Positions 1-7,050 of a stretch of 63,877 bases of DNA are shown in pieces. The DNA is from Acidobacteriota bacterium (GTDB lineage: Bacteria; Acidobacteriota; Polarisedimenticolia; JACPZX01), in assembly GCA_016195325.1 (NCBI GenBank), contig JACPZX010000022.1:1-63877 (forward strand), read 5' to 3'. Position 1 is the stretch's first letter, and every line of letters begins with the position of its first letter. The position numbers and the translations under genes are program-made. The notes under the pieces were generated by a model. The model did no database searches. It saw nothing but the letters and a program-made list of their open reading frames with translations, and had not been told where the DNA came from.

Positions 1-1
1 G

Positions 2-760
2 ATCGAGGACGTCACCCCCGATCCCTTCATCGAGCTCATCATGAACTTCGGCGACCCCTACCACCTGGAGTCCGCGGGCGGCGCCGACCGCGAGATGCCC
101 AAGGTGTTCGTGGTGGGGCTGCAGGAAAAGCCGCTGCGCTTTCGATGCGAAGGGACCGCCAGGATCATCGCAGCGCGATTCTTCGCGTGGGGGGCGCTCC
201 CCTTCCTCGCCGAGCAGGCGCAGGGGCCGAGGCGTCTGCAGACGACGCTCGGCCGCGAGTGGACGGGGCTCGCGACGAAGGTGGCGTCCGCCGTTCGAAA
301 GGATGACGACGAGGCCGCCGTCGCCCTCGTCGAGGACCATCTCATCGGGAAGCTCCTGACCCTGACGGTCGATCTGCCGACGATCCGGGCGGCGGCGAAG
401 ATGCTGCATCTCAGGAAGGGGCAGTTCCGCCTGGCGGAGCTGGCCGAGTGCTGCCATCTGTCCACCCGCCAGGTGCAGCGGCGGTTCAAGGAGGCGTTGG
501 GGGTCTCGCCGAAGGCGCTCGCGCGCGCGATCCGCTTCGAGGAGATCCGGAAGCGGCTGATGTTCGATCCGGACCAGAGCCTGACCGACCTCGCCCACGA
601 GTTCGGATTCACCGATCAGGCTCACTTCATCCGCGACTTCAAGGACTTCGCCGACCGGACGCCTGGTGCGTTCGCCTCCGAGATGCGGGCGATCCGGGAC
701 ATCTTCCGCGACCACGACAACGTCGTTTTTCTACAAGTGCCAACCGCCGACGATCGGTAG
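2..760 (+). CDS. AraC-family transcriptional regulator, 5' end cut by window edge
   Basis: The reading frame is open to the left edge; the first ATG at 41 lies inside a conserved-looking stretch (PDPFIELIMNFGDPYH), so the true start is upstream. The N-terminal part resembles the ligand-sensing domain of AraC regulators whose motif is a P-x-E-L-x-x-N-x-GDPY pattern. The C-terminal part (roughly residues 125-220 from the ATG) has the two helix-turn-helix motifs of AraC: LAELAECCHLSTRQVQRRFK, then LAHEFGFTDQAHFIRDFKDF. It should be a DNA-binding activator. Just downstream is a VOC gene, a common neighbour for such regulators, so it may be its target. The family call is firm; the ligand is unknown. 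Confidence 0.88.
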   Translation: MEDVTPDPFIELIMNFGDPYHLESAGGADREMPKVFVVGLQEKPLRFRCEGTARIIAARFFAWGALPFLAEQAQGPRRLQTTLGREWTGLATKVASAVRKDDDEAAVALVEDHLIGKLLTLTVDLPTIRAAAKMLHLRKGQFRLAELAECCHLSTRQVQRRFKEALGVSPKALARAIRFEEIRKRLMFDPDQSLTDLAHEFGFTDQAHFIRDFKDFADRTPGAFASEMRAIRDIFRDHDNVVFLQVPTADDR

Positions 761-800
761 ATTATCCGCGTCGAACGTCACCCACAGGAGGGACGCGGTC

Positions 801-1185
801 ATGAACACAATCAGGATTGTCACCGTGCTCGTGCTCGATCAGGACGCAGCCATCGAGTTCTACACGAAGAAGCTCGGCTTCCATCTTCTCGAGGACAAGG
901 CCTTCGGCGACGGCCGCTGGGTCACGGTGGCGTGGCCGAATCAGAAGGACGTCACGCTGGCCCTCGAGCTGGCCGCGAATGCGTCGGACAGGGCCCTCGT
1001 GGGGAAGCAGGGGGGGCAGCCACGCCTTCCTGGCCTTCGACACGACCGACTGCCGGGCCGAGTACCAGCGGATGAAGCCGCTCGGCGTGAAGTTCCTCGG
1101 CGAGCCGCAGTCGGGGCCGTGGGGAACGGGCGTGCAGCTCGAGGACCTCTACGGCAACAAGCTCTTCCTGAGCCAGGAGGCGTGA
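801..1185 (+). pseudogene. VOC (glyoxalase/bleomycin-resistance) family gene with a +1 frameshift
   Basis: The start ATG is preceded by an AGGAGGGA ribosome site (about 787-794). The first about 70 codons read as a VOC protein beginning MNTIRIVTVLVLDQDAAIEF. The frame then breaks in a run of seven G (1010-1016) and resumes in the next frame as HAFLAFDTTDCRAEYQRMKP and so on, ending VQLEDLYGNKLFL. The total of 385 nt is one base more than 128 codons, so one G too many explains everything; the repaired protein would be 127 aa, normal for a single-domain VOC. Either a real frameshift or a homopolymer sequencing error. The substrate is unknown. Confidence 0.8.
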
Positions 1186-1241
1186 GCTACGTCGACGAAC
1201 ATCTCCTGACCGCCGAGAAGGCGAACGCATTCAGTGAGTGC

Positions 1242-1270
1242 TTGACCGGCGCCGGGCGCGTACGTACACT
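1242..1270 (+). promoter_or_regulatory. Sigma-70-type promoter of brnT (TTGACC-17-TACACT)
   Basis: TTGACC at 1242-1247 and TACACT at 1265-1270 are separated by 17 nt. The -10 box ends only 6 nt before the brnT ATG at 1277, so transcription would begin at or next to the start codon and the mRNA would be leaderless. The overlapping GTACGTAC sequence could serve as a BrnA operator; this is inference. Confidence 0.7.
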
Positions 1271-1276
1271 GTAAGA

Positions 1277-1561
1277 ATGGCTGGGCTTCGGTTCGTCTGG
1301 GACTCCGACAAGAACGTGGCCGATCGGCGCAAGCACGGAGTCTCGTTCGAGGAAGCGCAGACGGCGTTCCACGACGAGAACGCGGTGGTCTATTTCGATC
1401 CAGACCATTCAGAGGATGAGGAGCGCTTCATCCTGCTGGGGATGAGTCTTCAGCTTCATGTCCTGGTCGTCTGTCATTGCTACCGGCAGGGCGATTCCGT
1501 GGTCCGGATCATCTCAGCCCGAAAGGCGGACAAACGTGAGGAAGAAGGCTACTGGAGTTGA
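1277..1561 (+). CDS. brnT: BrnT-family toxin of a type II toxin-antitoxin system
   Basis: 94 aa from the ATG that follows the promoter directly. The protein has the BrnT signature: FVWDSDKN near the N terminus, then RRKHGVSFEEAQTAFHD, a DPDHSEDEERF stretch and the C-terminal RIISARKADKREEE box. BrnT is a RelE-like ribonuclease that stops translation and is neutralised by BrnA, which represses the operon. The brnA gene follows 4 nt downstream, as usual. An upstream in-frame start at 1238 overlaps the -35 box and is less likely. No ribosome-binding site is visible, in line with a leaderless message. Confidence 0.93.
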   Translation: MAGLRFVWDSDKNVADRRKHGVSFEEAQTAFHDENAVVYFDPDHSEDEERFILLGMSLQLHVLVVCHCYRQGDSVVRIISARKADKREEEGYWS

Positions 1562-1565
1562 TTCC

Positions 1566-1829
1566 ATGAGAGCGCACTACGATTTCTCGAAGATGAAAGG
1601 GCGGCGGAACCCTTACGTCAAACTGCTCAAGCAGGCCGTGACGATCCGTCTGGACCGGGAGACGGTCGAGTACTTCCGGGCGCTCGCGGCCAAGACCGGG
1701 CTGCCGTATCAGAGCCTCATCAATCTCTACTTGCGTGACTGCGCGATGCGCCGGAAGGAACTGTCACTGAAGTGGGCGATCGCCGGCCGCCGAAACAGCG
1801 CCCAAACAAAGAGCCGGCCCTCGTCGTGA
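1566..1829 (+). CDS. brnA: BrnA-family antitoxin
   Basis: 87 aa with the BrnA pattern: MRAHYDFSKMKGRRNPY, then a ribbon-helix-helix strand (QAVTIRLDRETVEYF) and the signature GLPYQSLINLYLRDCA. BrnA binds BrnT through its N-terminal part and DNA through its ribbon-helix-helix part. The start 4 nt after the brnT stop fits translational coupling. The C-terminal about 20 residues after LSLKW are polar and reach into the hairpin at 1811-1840; the stop codon lies in the hairpin loop. Confidence 0.92.
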   Translation: MRAHYDFSKMKGRRNPYVKLLKQAVTIRLDRETVEYFRALAAKTGLPYQSLINLYLRDCAMRRKELSLKWAIAGRRNSAQTKSRPSS

Positions 1830-1840
1830 CGGGCCGGCTC
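1811..1840 (-). terminator. Rho-independent-type hairpin between brnA and flgE
   Basis: A perfect 10-bp inverted repeat (GAGCCGGCCC at 1811-1820, GGGCCGGCTC at 1831-1840) with a 10-nt loop. Read on the minus strand the stem is followed by TTTGTTTGGG, so it best serves as the terminator of the fliK-flgD-flgE transcript, 20 nt past the flgE stop. On the plus strand it may also stop brnTA transcription, though without a U tract. Confidence 0.75.
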
Positions 1841-1859
1841 GTCCGGGGGGGGACCCGAC

Positions 1860-3152
1860 TTACCTCTTGAGGCTCAAGGCCTCCTGGATGATCTGGTCCG
1901 TCGTCGTGATGACGCGGCTGTTCGCCTGGTAGCCGCGCTCCGCGACGATGAGATCGGTCAGCTCCTGCGTGATGTCGACGTTGCTGAGCTCGAGCGACCC
2001 CGAGACGATCGAGCCGCGGCCCCCCGAGTTCGCCGAGCCGATCGCCGCCGGCCCCGAGCTCAAGGTCTCGGCCAGGTTGTTGCGGCCGATGCTGATGAGC
2101 CCCGCGGTGCTGTTGAAGTTCGCGACGGCGAGCTGGGCGAGCTGGAGCGTCTTGCCGTTGGTGAAGGCGCCCGAGATCACGCCGTTCGAGTCCGCGGAGA
2201 GGAAACTGAGCTGGCCGACCGGGTACCCGTCCTGCTGAACGGCCGCGGTCGCCGACGGGCCGACGTAGCCGGTGAGGTTCGAGGCGCCCGTGGCGGGATC
2301 GAAGATGTTCCACGTCACCGCCTGCCCCGCGCCGCCGTTCGTCCACCCCGGGACGTTGATGCTCACGTTGCCGCCGGGGGCGGTGACCTGACCTTGCGCG
2401 TCGAAGACGATCGTGCCGGCCCCGAGGGAGAAGGGGGTTCCCGCGGTGCCGCCGTTCACCTGGCCGCCGTCCACGGTCACGTCGTAGTTCCACTGATCGA
2501 GGGCGCCGTTCGCGTTCGTGTCGGTCGGCGTGAAGGTGACGCTCACGTCGTGCCGGCCGCCCAGGGAGTCGAAGACGGGCACGGTGGTCGTGAAGGTCTG
2601 CGCCTCGTTGATGCCCACCGTCAGAGGATCGTCGACCTTCGCGAAGGCGTTGAGGTTCGTGACCGACGTGAAGGCGGTCGTCGGGTTCGGCGGCGCGGTG
2701 AGGCCGGTCGGGATCTGGATGTCGGTCGGCGTCCCGGTCGCGTTGATGGCGCCGGTGGGGGTCTTCTGCGTGAACCCCTGGACGATCTGCCCCGAGGGAT
2801 TCACGAGGAAGCCGTCCTTGTCGAAGGAGAAGGTGCCCGCGCGCGAGTAGGCCGCCGCGGCGTTCGGGTCGCGGAGCACGAAGAAGCCGTTCCCCTGGAG
2901 CGCGAAGTCGGTGGCGACGCCCGTCGTCTGGAGGCTTCCCTGCGTGAAGCTCTTCTCGATGTTCGCGACCTGGACGCCCAGTCCCACCTGGAGCGAGCTC
3001 CCCAGAGTCTGCGCGTAGATGTCCTGGAAGGTCATGCGGGCGCTCTTGTAGCCGATCGTGTCGACGTTGGCGAGGTTGTTGCCGATGACGTCGAGCTTCT
3101 CGCCGTGCGCCTGCAGCCCGGAGAGACCGGAGTAGAATGAGCTGAATCCCAT
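1860..3152 (-). CDS. flgE: Flagellar hook protein FlgE
   Basis: 430 aa, the structural subunit of the flagellar hook. The N-terminal rod-type helix MGFSSFYSGLSGLQAHGEKL leads into NNLANVDTIGYKSAR, the consensus shared by axial proteins. The C terminus (SNVDITQELTDLIVAERGYQ) is the matching coiled-coil half. The central part is beta-rich and Thr/Asn-rich as in FlgE D1/D2 domains, and the length is typical for a hook protein rather than FlgG. It is preceded by GAGGAGG (minus strand) at good spacing, and lies 19 nt after flgD in the same operon. It is exported by the flagellar type III apparatus with no cleavable signal. Confidence 0.96.
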   Translation of the reverse strand: MGFSSFYSGLSGLQAHGEKLDVIGNNLANVDTIGYKSARMTFQDIYAQTLGSSLQVGLGVQVANIEKSFTQGSLQTTGVATDFALQGNGFFVLRDPNAAAAYSRAGTFSFDKDGFLVNPSGQIVQGFTQKTPTGAINATGTPTDIQIPTGLTAPPNPTTAFTSVTNLNAFAKVDDPLTVGINEAQTFTTTVPVFDSLGGRHDVSVTFTPTDTNANGALDQWNYDVTVDGGQVNGGTAGTPFSLGAGTIVFDAQGQVTAPGGNVSINVPGWTNGGAGQAVTWNIFDPATGASNLTGYVGPSATAAVQQDGYPVGQLSFLSADSNGVISGAFTNGKTLQLAQLAVANFNSTAGLISIGRNNLAETLSSGPAAIGSANSGGRGSIVSGSLELSNVDITQELTDLIVAERGYQANSRVITTTDQIIQEALSLKR

Positions 3153-3171
3153 GGAAGAGTTCCTCCTCTTG

Positions 3172-3831
3172 TCAGGAAGCCGAAAGCTCGATGATGTCGT
3201 CGAGTGAGATGGCGCGCCCCATCGAGAGGGGCATCAAGGTCCCCCCGTCGGGACGCAGCGCGTCGATGCGGACCGAGACCATGCCGGCCGCCGCGACGTC
3301 TCCGCCCGAGGCGTCCTTCGCCGCGACGCGGAGCGTGTAGTCGCCGTCGGCGACGGTGTTCCCCTGGGCGTCCTTGCCGTCCCAGGCGAAGGAGAAGCGC
3401 CCCGCGGCGTGCGCGCCGAGGTCGAGCGTCCTCACGATCGCCCCCGATCCGTCGACGATGTCGACCTTCACCTTCGCCGCGTCGCCGCCGAGCTGCGCCG
3501 AGAGGGGCTCGCAGGCCCCGCCGGTGACGTGCGCGGGAACCCCGGTCACGAGCGCGCCGCGGCCGAGGAGATCGACGAGGCGCGCGCTCGACGCCGCCTG
3601 CTGCGACGCGACGAGCTGCGACAGGAGGTCCTTCGACTGGACCTGCTGCTCGAGGGTGCTGAACTGCGCGAGCTGCGCGACCAGCGCCTGGTCGTCGGCG
3701 GGCGAGAGGGGATCCTGGTTCTGCATCTTCGTGATGAAGAGCTGCAGGAAGTCGTTCTCGCCGAGGCCCGAGAAGCCGTGGGCCTTCGGCGTCGTCGTCT
3801 GGGAGTCTGAGGTCACGGGGGCTATCTGCAT
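3172..3831 (-). CDS. flgD: Flagellar hook-capping protein FlgD
   Basis: 219 aa from the ATG at 3831, chosen because GAGGAGG lies 5 nt upstream; an in-frame ATG at 3861 lacks this. The N-terminal region carries the FlgD signature (LGENDFLQLFITKMQNQDPL, then DQALVAQLAQFSTLEQ). The C-terminal two thirds form the FlgD Ig-like/tudor part (SFAWDGKDAQGNTVADGDYT). FlgD caps the growing hook and is needed for polymerisation of FlgE, encoded next. A sigma-54-type promoter match lies upstream at 3888-3903. Confidence 0.95.
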   Translation of the reverse strand: MQIAPVTSDSQTTTPKAHGFSGLGENDFLQLFITKMQNQDPLSPADDQALVAQLAQFSTLEQQVQSKDLLSQLVASQQAASSARLVDLLGRGALVTGVPAHVTGGACEPLSAQLGGDAAKVKVDIVDGSGAIVRTLDLGAHAAGRFSFAWDGKDAQGNTVADGDYTLRVAAKDASGGDVAAAGMVSVRIDALRPDGGTLMPLSMGRAISLDDIIELSAS

Positions 3832-3887
3832 CGGGTCCTCCTCGCTCGCGCGCCCGGCCATTGGGAGCGCGATGCGATCTTCGTCAT

Positions 3888-3903
3888 TGCGACGCGCGTG
3901 CCA
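3888..3903 (-). promoter_or_regulatory. Sigma-54 (-24/-12) promoter candidate upstream of flgD-flgE
   Basis: Minus strand TGGCACGCGCGTCGCA: a perfect -24 TGGCAC and a -12 TCGCA (one change from TTGCA), with GG-N10-GC spacing. The predicted start near 3876 leaves about 45 nt of leader before the flgD ATG. It lies in the 195-nt gap between fliK and flgD and may boost hook genes independently of the fliK promoter. Confidence 0.6.
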
Positions 3904-4026
3904 CCCGTGCCCGCCGCCGCGTTTCCACTTGAATGGCGCGTCCCGCTTGGACTTCTCAACTTCGCAACGGATCCATGCAGGCGCGCGACCCGGATCGGAT
4001 CGGCCATGGGCGGCAATTCCTTCCGG

Positions 4027-5517
4027 TCAGGCGACGTAGTCGATCCGTGCGGGGTGCGCGCGGCGCGGCGCGCGAGATCCGGGCGAGGTCACCTCGGCGA
4101 CGCGCGACTCGCCTGACTCGTCCGGCTCGCGGCTCTCGCGGCCGTCACGGCGCGCGGGGGTCCCGTCGGATCGCACCTCGAGGGAGGCGACCGCGACGCC
4201 CAGGGCGTCGAGGTGGCGGCGCATGCCGTCGAGATTCTGCGTGAGGGTCGCCTGCACGGTCGGATCCGCCGCGTGGATCTCCGCGCGGACGGAGCCGGCC
4301 TCGAGCCTCGCCCGGACGTCCACGTGCGCCCCTTCCGTGGAGGCGACGCGCATCTCGAGCGTGCGCCCCGTGGCGTGAGGCCAGTCGTGCGTCACGCTCT
4401 GCACGCGCTCGTTCCCCGCGGCCACGCGGGTCGGGAGCGGCGCCGTGTGCGGATCGGATTTCGGCGAGGGGTTCGTGTCGTGCTCGACGTGAAAGGGGGC
4501 GACCTTCGCCGGGAGCGGCTCGCCGGCGTCGTGGGGGACGACCTTGCGCTCCGAAGTCACCGGAGTCTCCGAGCGTACGGTGGTCTCGGGTCGGGGCTCG
4601 CGCGGATTCGATCCGGGCTTCCGATCACCCGATGGCGCCGGTGCGACGACGGGCTTCGAGATCTCGGGAGCCGGCTCCAGGCGCTCCGCTCTCGCGTGCG
4701 ATCGAGCAACGATCCGGGGTGACACGGGCGGAGCAACGACGCGGAAGAGAGGATGCGCCGCGACCTCGGCGACACGAGCGGGCTCCGGATGCGCGGGGGC
4801 CACCGCGCGGTGGGCCGGTGCGGGAGCTGCGGGCGCCTGATCGGGAGTCCGGGCCGGAGCCGTGACGGGCGCCGCGACGACGACACTCGCCCGAGGTGCA
4901 AGCGATACGGCGGCCGCGCGCGGAGTTGGCTTCGACGCGACGGCGGCGGCGACGGCGGCGTGCACGACCGGCTCGCCCGGATGAGGTGACGCCTTCACCA
5001 CGAGCGGCTGAGGCTGCGGCGCTGCGGGGATCACTCTGGCGGCAGGAAGCGCCGCCTCGGCGACGACGGCCTTCGCCTTCGCTCCCGGGCTCTTCAGCAC
5101 CTGCACTCGAGGCGCCACGGCCTGCGGCACGACGTGCGCGGGCTTCGCGCTCGCGGTCGCGGCGGTGGTCGTCTTCGCGACGGGAAGCGGCGCGGCGACG
5201 GGCGAGGCCGGCACGACCGGATGGATCGGAAGCTGCGAGGCGGAAGAAGTGACGAGAGGCGCGGCCGTGCGCGTCCAGACGGCGATGATCGGGGCGGCGG
5301 GTTGCTTCGCGTCGCCGATGCTCGGGGCGATCGCCGTCACCGCCGGGGGCGCGGGGGCCTCGGCCTTGGGCGCCGCGGCGATCGGCGTCTTCCCCGTCGC
5401 GGTGCGCATCGCGGAGGCGAGGACGTGCCCGAAGAGGATGTCGGCGAGGGTGCCGCGCCCCTTCGGAGACGTCTTCGCCGCGTGCGCTCCCTGGATGATC
5501 TGGATCTTGTTCAGCAT
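4027..5517 (-). CDS. fliK: FliK-like flagellar hook-length control protein
   Basis: 496 aa from the ATG at 5517 (GGGAG site just upstream); longer in-frame starts pass through the sigma-54 promoter and are rejected. The protein has a short conserved N terminus (MLNKIQIIQGAHAAK), a long Ala/Pro/Val-rich disordered middle typical of molecular-ruler proteins, and a C-terminal FliK (Flg_hook) domain at about residues 385-460: LEMRVASTEGAHVDVRARLE, then TLTQNLDGMRRHLDALGVAV. FliK measures hook length and switches export specificity. Its position directly before flgD and flgE supports the call. The middle part is poorly conserved in all FliKs. Confidence 0.85.
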   Translation of the reverse strand: MLNKIQIIQGAHAAKTSPKGRGTLADILFGHVLASAMRTATGKTPIAAAPKAEAPAPPAVTAIAPSIGDAKQPAAPIIAVWTRTAAPLVTSSASQLPIHPVVPASPVAAPLPVAKTTTAATASAKPAHVVPQAVAPRVQVLKSPGAKAKAVVAEAALPAARVIPAAPQPQPLVVKASPHPGEPVVHAAVAAAVASKPTPRAAAVSLAPRASVVVAAPVTAPARTPDQAPAAPAPAHRAVAPAHPEPARVAEVAAHPLFRVVAPPVSPRIVARSHARAERLEPAPEISKPVVAPAPSGDRKPGSNPREPRPETTVRSETPVTSERKVVPHDAGEPLPAKVAPFHVEHDTNPSPKSDPHTAPLPTRVAAGNERVQSVTHDWPHATGRTLEMRVASTEGAHVDVRARLEAGSVRAEIHAADPTVQATLTQNLDGMRRHLDALGVAVASLEVRSDGTPARRDGRESREPDESGESRVAEVTSPGSRAPRRAHPARIDYVA

Positions 5518-5540
5518 GGATCTCCCACGGCATTTGCGAG

Positions 5541-5556
5541 AGCACGCACCGTGCCA
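5541..5556 (-). promoter_or_regulatory. Sigma-54 (-24/-12) promoter of fliK-flgD-flgE
   Basis: Minus strand TGGCACGGTGCGTGCT matches TGGCAC-N5-TTGCW except one base, with exact GG-N10-GC spacing. The predicted transcription start is about 5529, 12 nt before the fliK ATG and just upstream of its ribosome site. It is very similar to the match before the sigma-54 activator at 17677-17692. The activator would be the response regulator at 12735-14117 or the one at 17772-18800. Confidence 0.8.
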
Positions 5557-5764
5557 CAGGTCCTCGTCGACGGCGTGAGGCATTTCCGGCGACGCGGGAG
5601 GGGCAGGCCCGGAAGGAATCGGTCGAGGCGGAAGATCTTGCCGGGGGGGCTCGCGAGATCCGGGTAGCGCGGGATCGGTTTCTAGCCGTACAATCGAAGC
5701 GGGGTGAACGGCTGAACTATCGTCGATTCTTGAGCGCTTCTGGACGTTGAACCGAGGGGACGCC

Positions 5765-5962
5765 ATGCAATCCCTGGAGATGAGCCGGGACGAAATCGTG
5801 GCCATGTTGGAGGAAGGGGCGCGGAAACGTCTCGGAGTCTCCGCGCGTGAGTTCCTCAGGCTCTATCTGAGCAACGGCCTCGAGGACATCGGATCCGTCG
5901 CTGATCTGATCTCCCTCGCGAGCCTCCTGGAAGAGAACGATCCCATCCTTGCCCCTGAGTGA
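5765..5962 (+). CDS. Small conserved-looking acidic protein of unknown function
   Basis: 65 aa from the ATG at 5765, which has a GAGGGG ribosome site about 7 nt upstream; an in-frame ATG at 5747 lies further out. The protein is mainly helical and acidic (MQSLEMSRDEIVAMLEEGAR, FLRLYLSNGLEDIGSVADLI) with no recognised domain. It runs against the surrounding leftward flagellar genes and separates motE from fliK, which is why fliK needs its own promoter. The size and helical character resemble small regulators or antitoxins, but nothing shows a function. Codon use looks coding (G/C in third positions). Confidence 0.6.
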   Translation: MQSLEMSRDEIVAMLEEGARKRLGVSAREFLRLYLSNGLEDIGSVADLISLASLLEENDPILAPE

Positions 5963-5977
5963 GAGCGCCGCCCTCCT

Positions 5978-6604
5978 CTACTTGCCGCCCTTCGGTGCGC
6001 CCGTCTTCCCGCGGAGCCACAGCTCGTGGCTGAGATCCGCGGTCATCGCCGGGTCGGTGGAGGCGAGGGCGTCGAGGACGCCGCCGGCCTTGCGCGCGGC
6101 CATCCCGCTCACCAGCTCGACCACCGCGTCGCGATCGATCGCGAAGAGGCGGCGCAGGGCCGACGCCGCGTTCTCGGGCTCCATGTTCTCGTAAGAGGCG
6201 AGGAGTCGCTTGAACATCTCGGATGCGGGGGGCAACGCGCTCCCGGCCGCACCGGTGGCGGCCGTCGGGCCGGGGGCTGCCGCCGCCTCGGCCTTCGCAG
6301 GCTCCGCGATGAAGTTCGGATCGACGCCGAGCCGCGCGGCGAGGCTCGTGAGGCGGCGCTCCTGATCGGCGGCCTTCTCCTCGCGCTCACCGAGCGCGGT
6401 CGCGCGCGACTTCAGATCGGTCGCCATCTGCTTGAGCGAGTCGGCGAGGAGATCGTCCGGGGACGAGGTCTCGGCCTTCGCGGCATCCTTCGCGGGCGGA
6501 GCCTCCCCCTCGGCGAACCCCGGGACGCCCAAGAGCCCCGCACCGAGCAGAAGCGCCCCGTTCACCGCGAAGGCGGAGATCGCCAGGTATCGAAGGGTCT
6601 TCAT
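5978..6604 (-). CDS. MotE-like flagellar motor protein with MgtE-N type C-terminal domain
   Basis: 208 aa. An N-terminal membrane anchor or signal (YLAISAFAVNGALLLGAGLL, residues about 6-30) is followed by a coiled coil (LLADSLKQMATDLKSRATAL and so on, about 50-95). The C-terminal domain (about 130-200) resembles the MgtE N-terminal/MotE fold (YENMEPENAASALRRLFAID). MotE proteins are periplasmic chaperones or scaffolds of the stator and are usually encoded next to fliJ. Here the start overlaps the fliJ stop in an ATGA, so the two are translationally coupled. The family is inferred from architecture and place. Confidence 0.8.
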   Translation of the reverse strand: MKTLRYLAISAFAVNGALLLGAGLLGVPGFAEGEAPPAKDAAKAETSSPDDLLADSLKQMATDLKSRATALGEREEKAADQERRLTSLAARLGVDPNFIAEPAKAEAAAAPGPTAATGAAGSALPPASEMFKRLLASYENMEPENAASALRRLFAIDRDAVVELVSGMAARKAGGVLDALASTDPAMTADLSHELWLRGKTGAPKGGK

Positions 6605-7050
6605 TCGCTCCTCCTCGTCGCCGCGGCCGCCGGCTTGCGGTCGTCGTTGTCGCGCTGCTCATGCCGCGCCGCCGTGCGCGCGTGCGCGCTCAGCCGGGAT
6701 TCCTTCAGCCTCTCGAGCAGCCGCTCGTCGCGGCGCGCCTCGACGAGGGCCTCCCTCGCCTCGGCTTCGGCGCGGAGAGCCGCCGTCAGCGCGAGCGCGG
6801 CGTCCTGCCGGCGCGCCTGCAGGATCATCTCGACGGCGAAGGCGCGGCGCGACGAGACGAAGGCGTCGGCCCTCTCCATCCCGCGGAGCGCCTCGACCCT
6901 GACCCCCTCGATCTCGCGATCGATCGCGGCGACGGCCGCCGCGGCCTCGTGCCGCCGGGCCGCCGCGAGTCGGTAGATCCCCTCGCAGCCGAGGCGCCGG
7001 GCGGCGCGAACACGGAGCAATCCGGCGAGGCCGAACTTGAACTTCTTCAT
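6601..7050 (-). CDS. fliJ: Flagellar export chaperone FliJ
   Basis: 149 aa from the ATG at 7050 (GAGGAG site upstream; the start overlaps the fliI stop as ATGA). It begins with the FliJ-type MKKFKFGLAGLLRVR and is otherwise one long charged helix hairpin (EAAAAVAAIDREIEGVRVEA, then VEARRDERLLERLKESRLSA), as expected for FliJ, which inserts into the FliI ring and activates the export gate. FliJ sequences diverge strongly; the position between fliI and motE makes the call secure. Confidence 0.88.
   Translation of the reverse strand: MKKFKFGLAGLLRVRAARRLGCEGIYRLAAARRHEAAAAVAAIDREIEGVRVEALRGMERADAFVSSRRAFAVEMILQARRQDAALALTAALRAEAEAREALVEARRDERLLERLKESRLSAHARTAARHEQRDNDDRKPAAAATRRSE

Noticed and set aside
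3822-4016. 64-codon minus-strand frame between fliK and flgD
   Set aside because: Low-complexity Arg/Ala/Gly composition, overlaps the flgD ribosome site and the sigma-54 promoter match.
5689-5694. TACAAT as -10 box for the small gene at 5765
   Set aside because: No -35 element at suitable spacing (GCGCGG region) and it lies 70 nt upstream; too weak to annotate.
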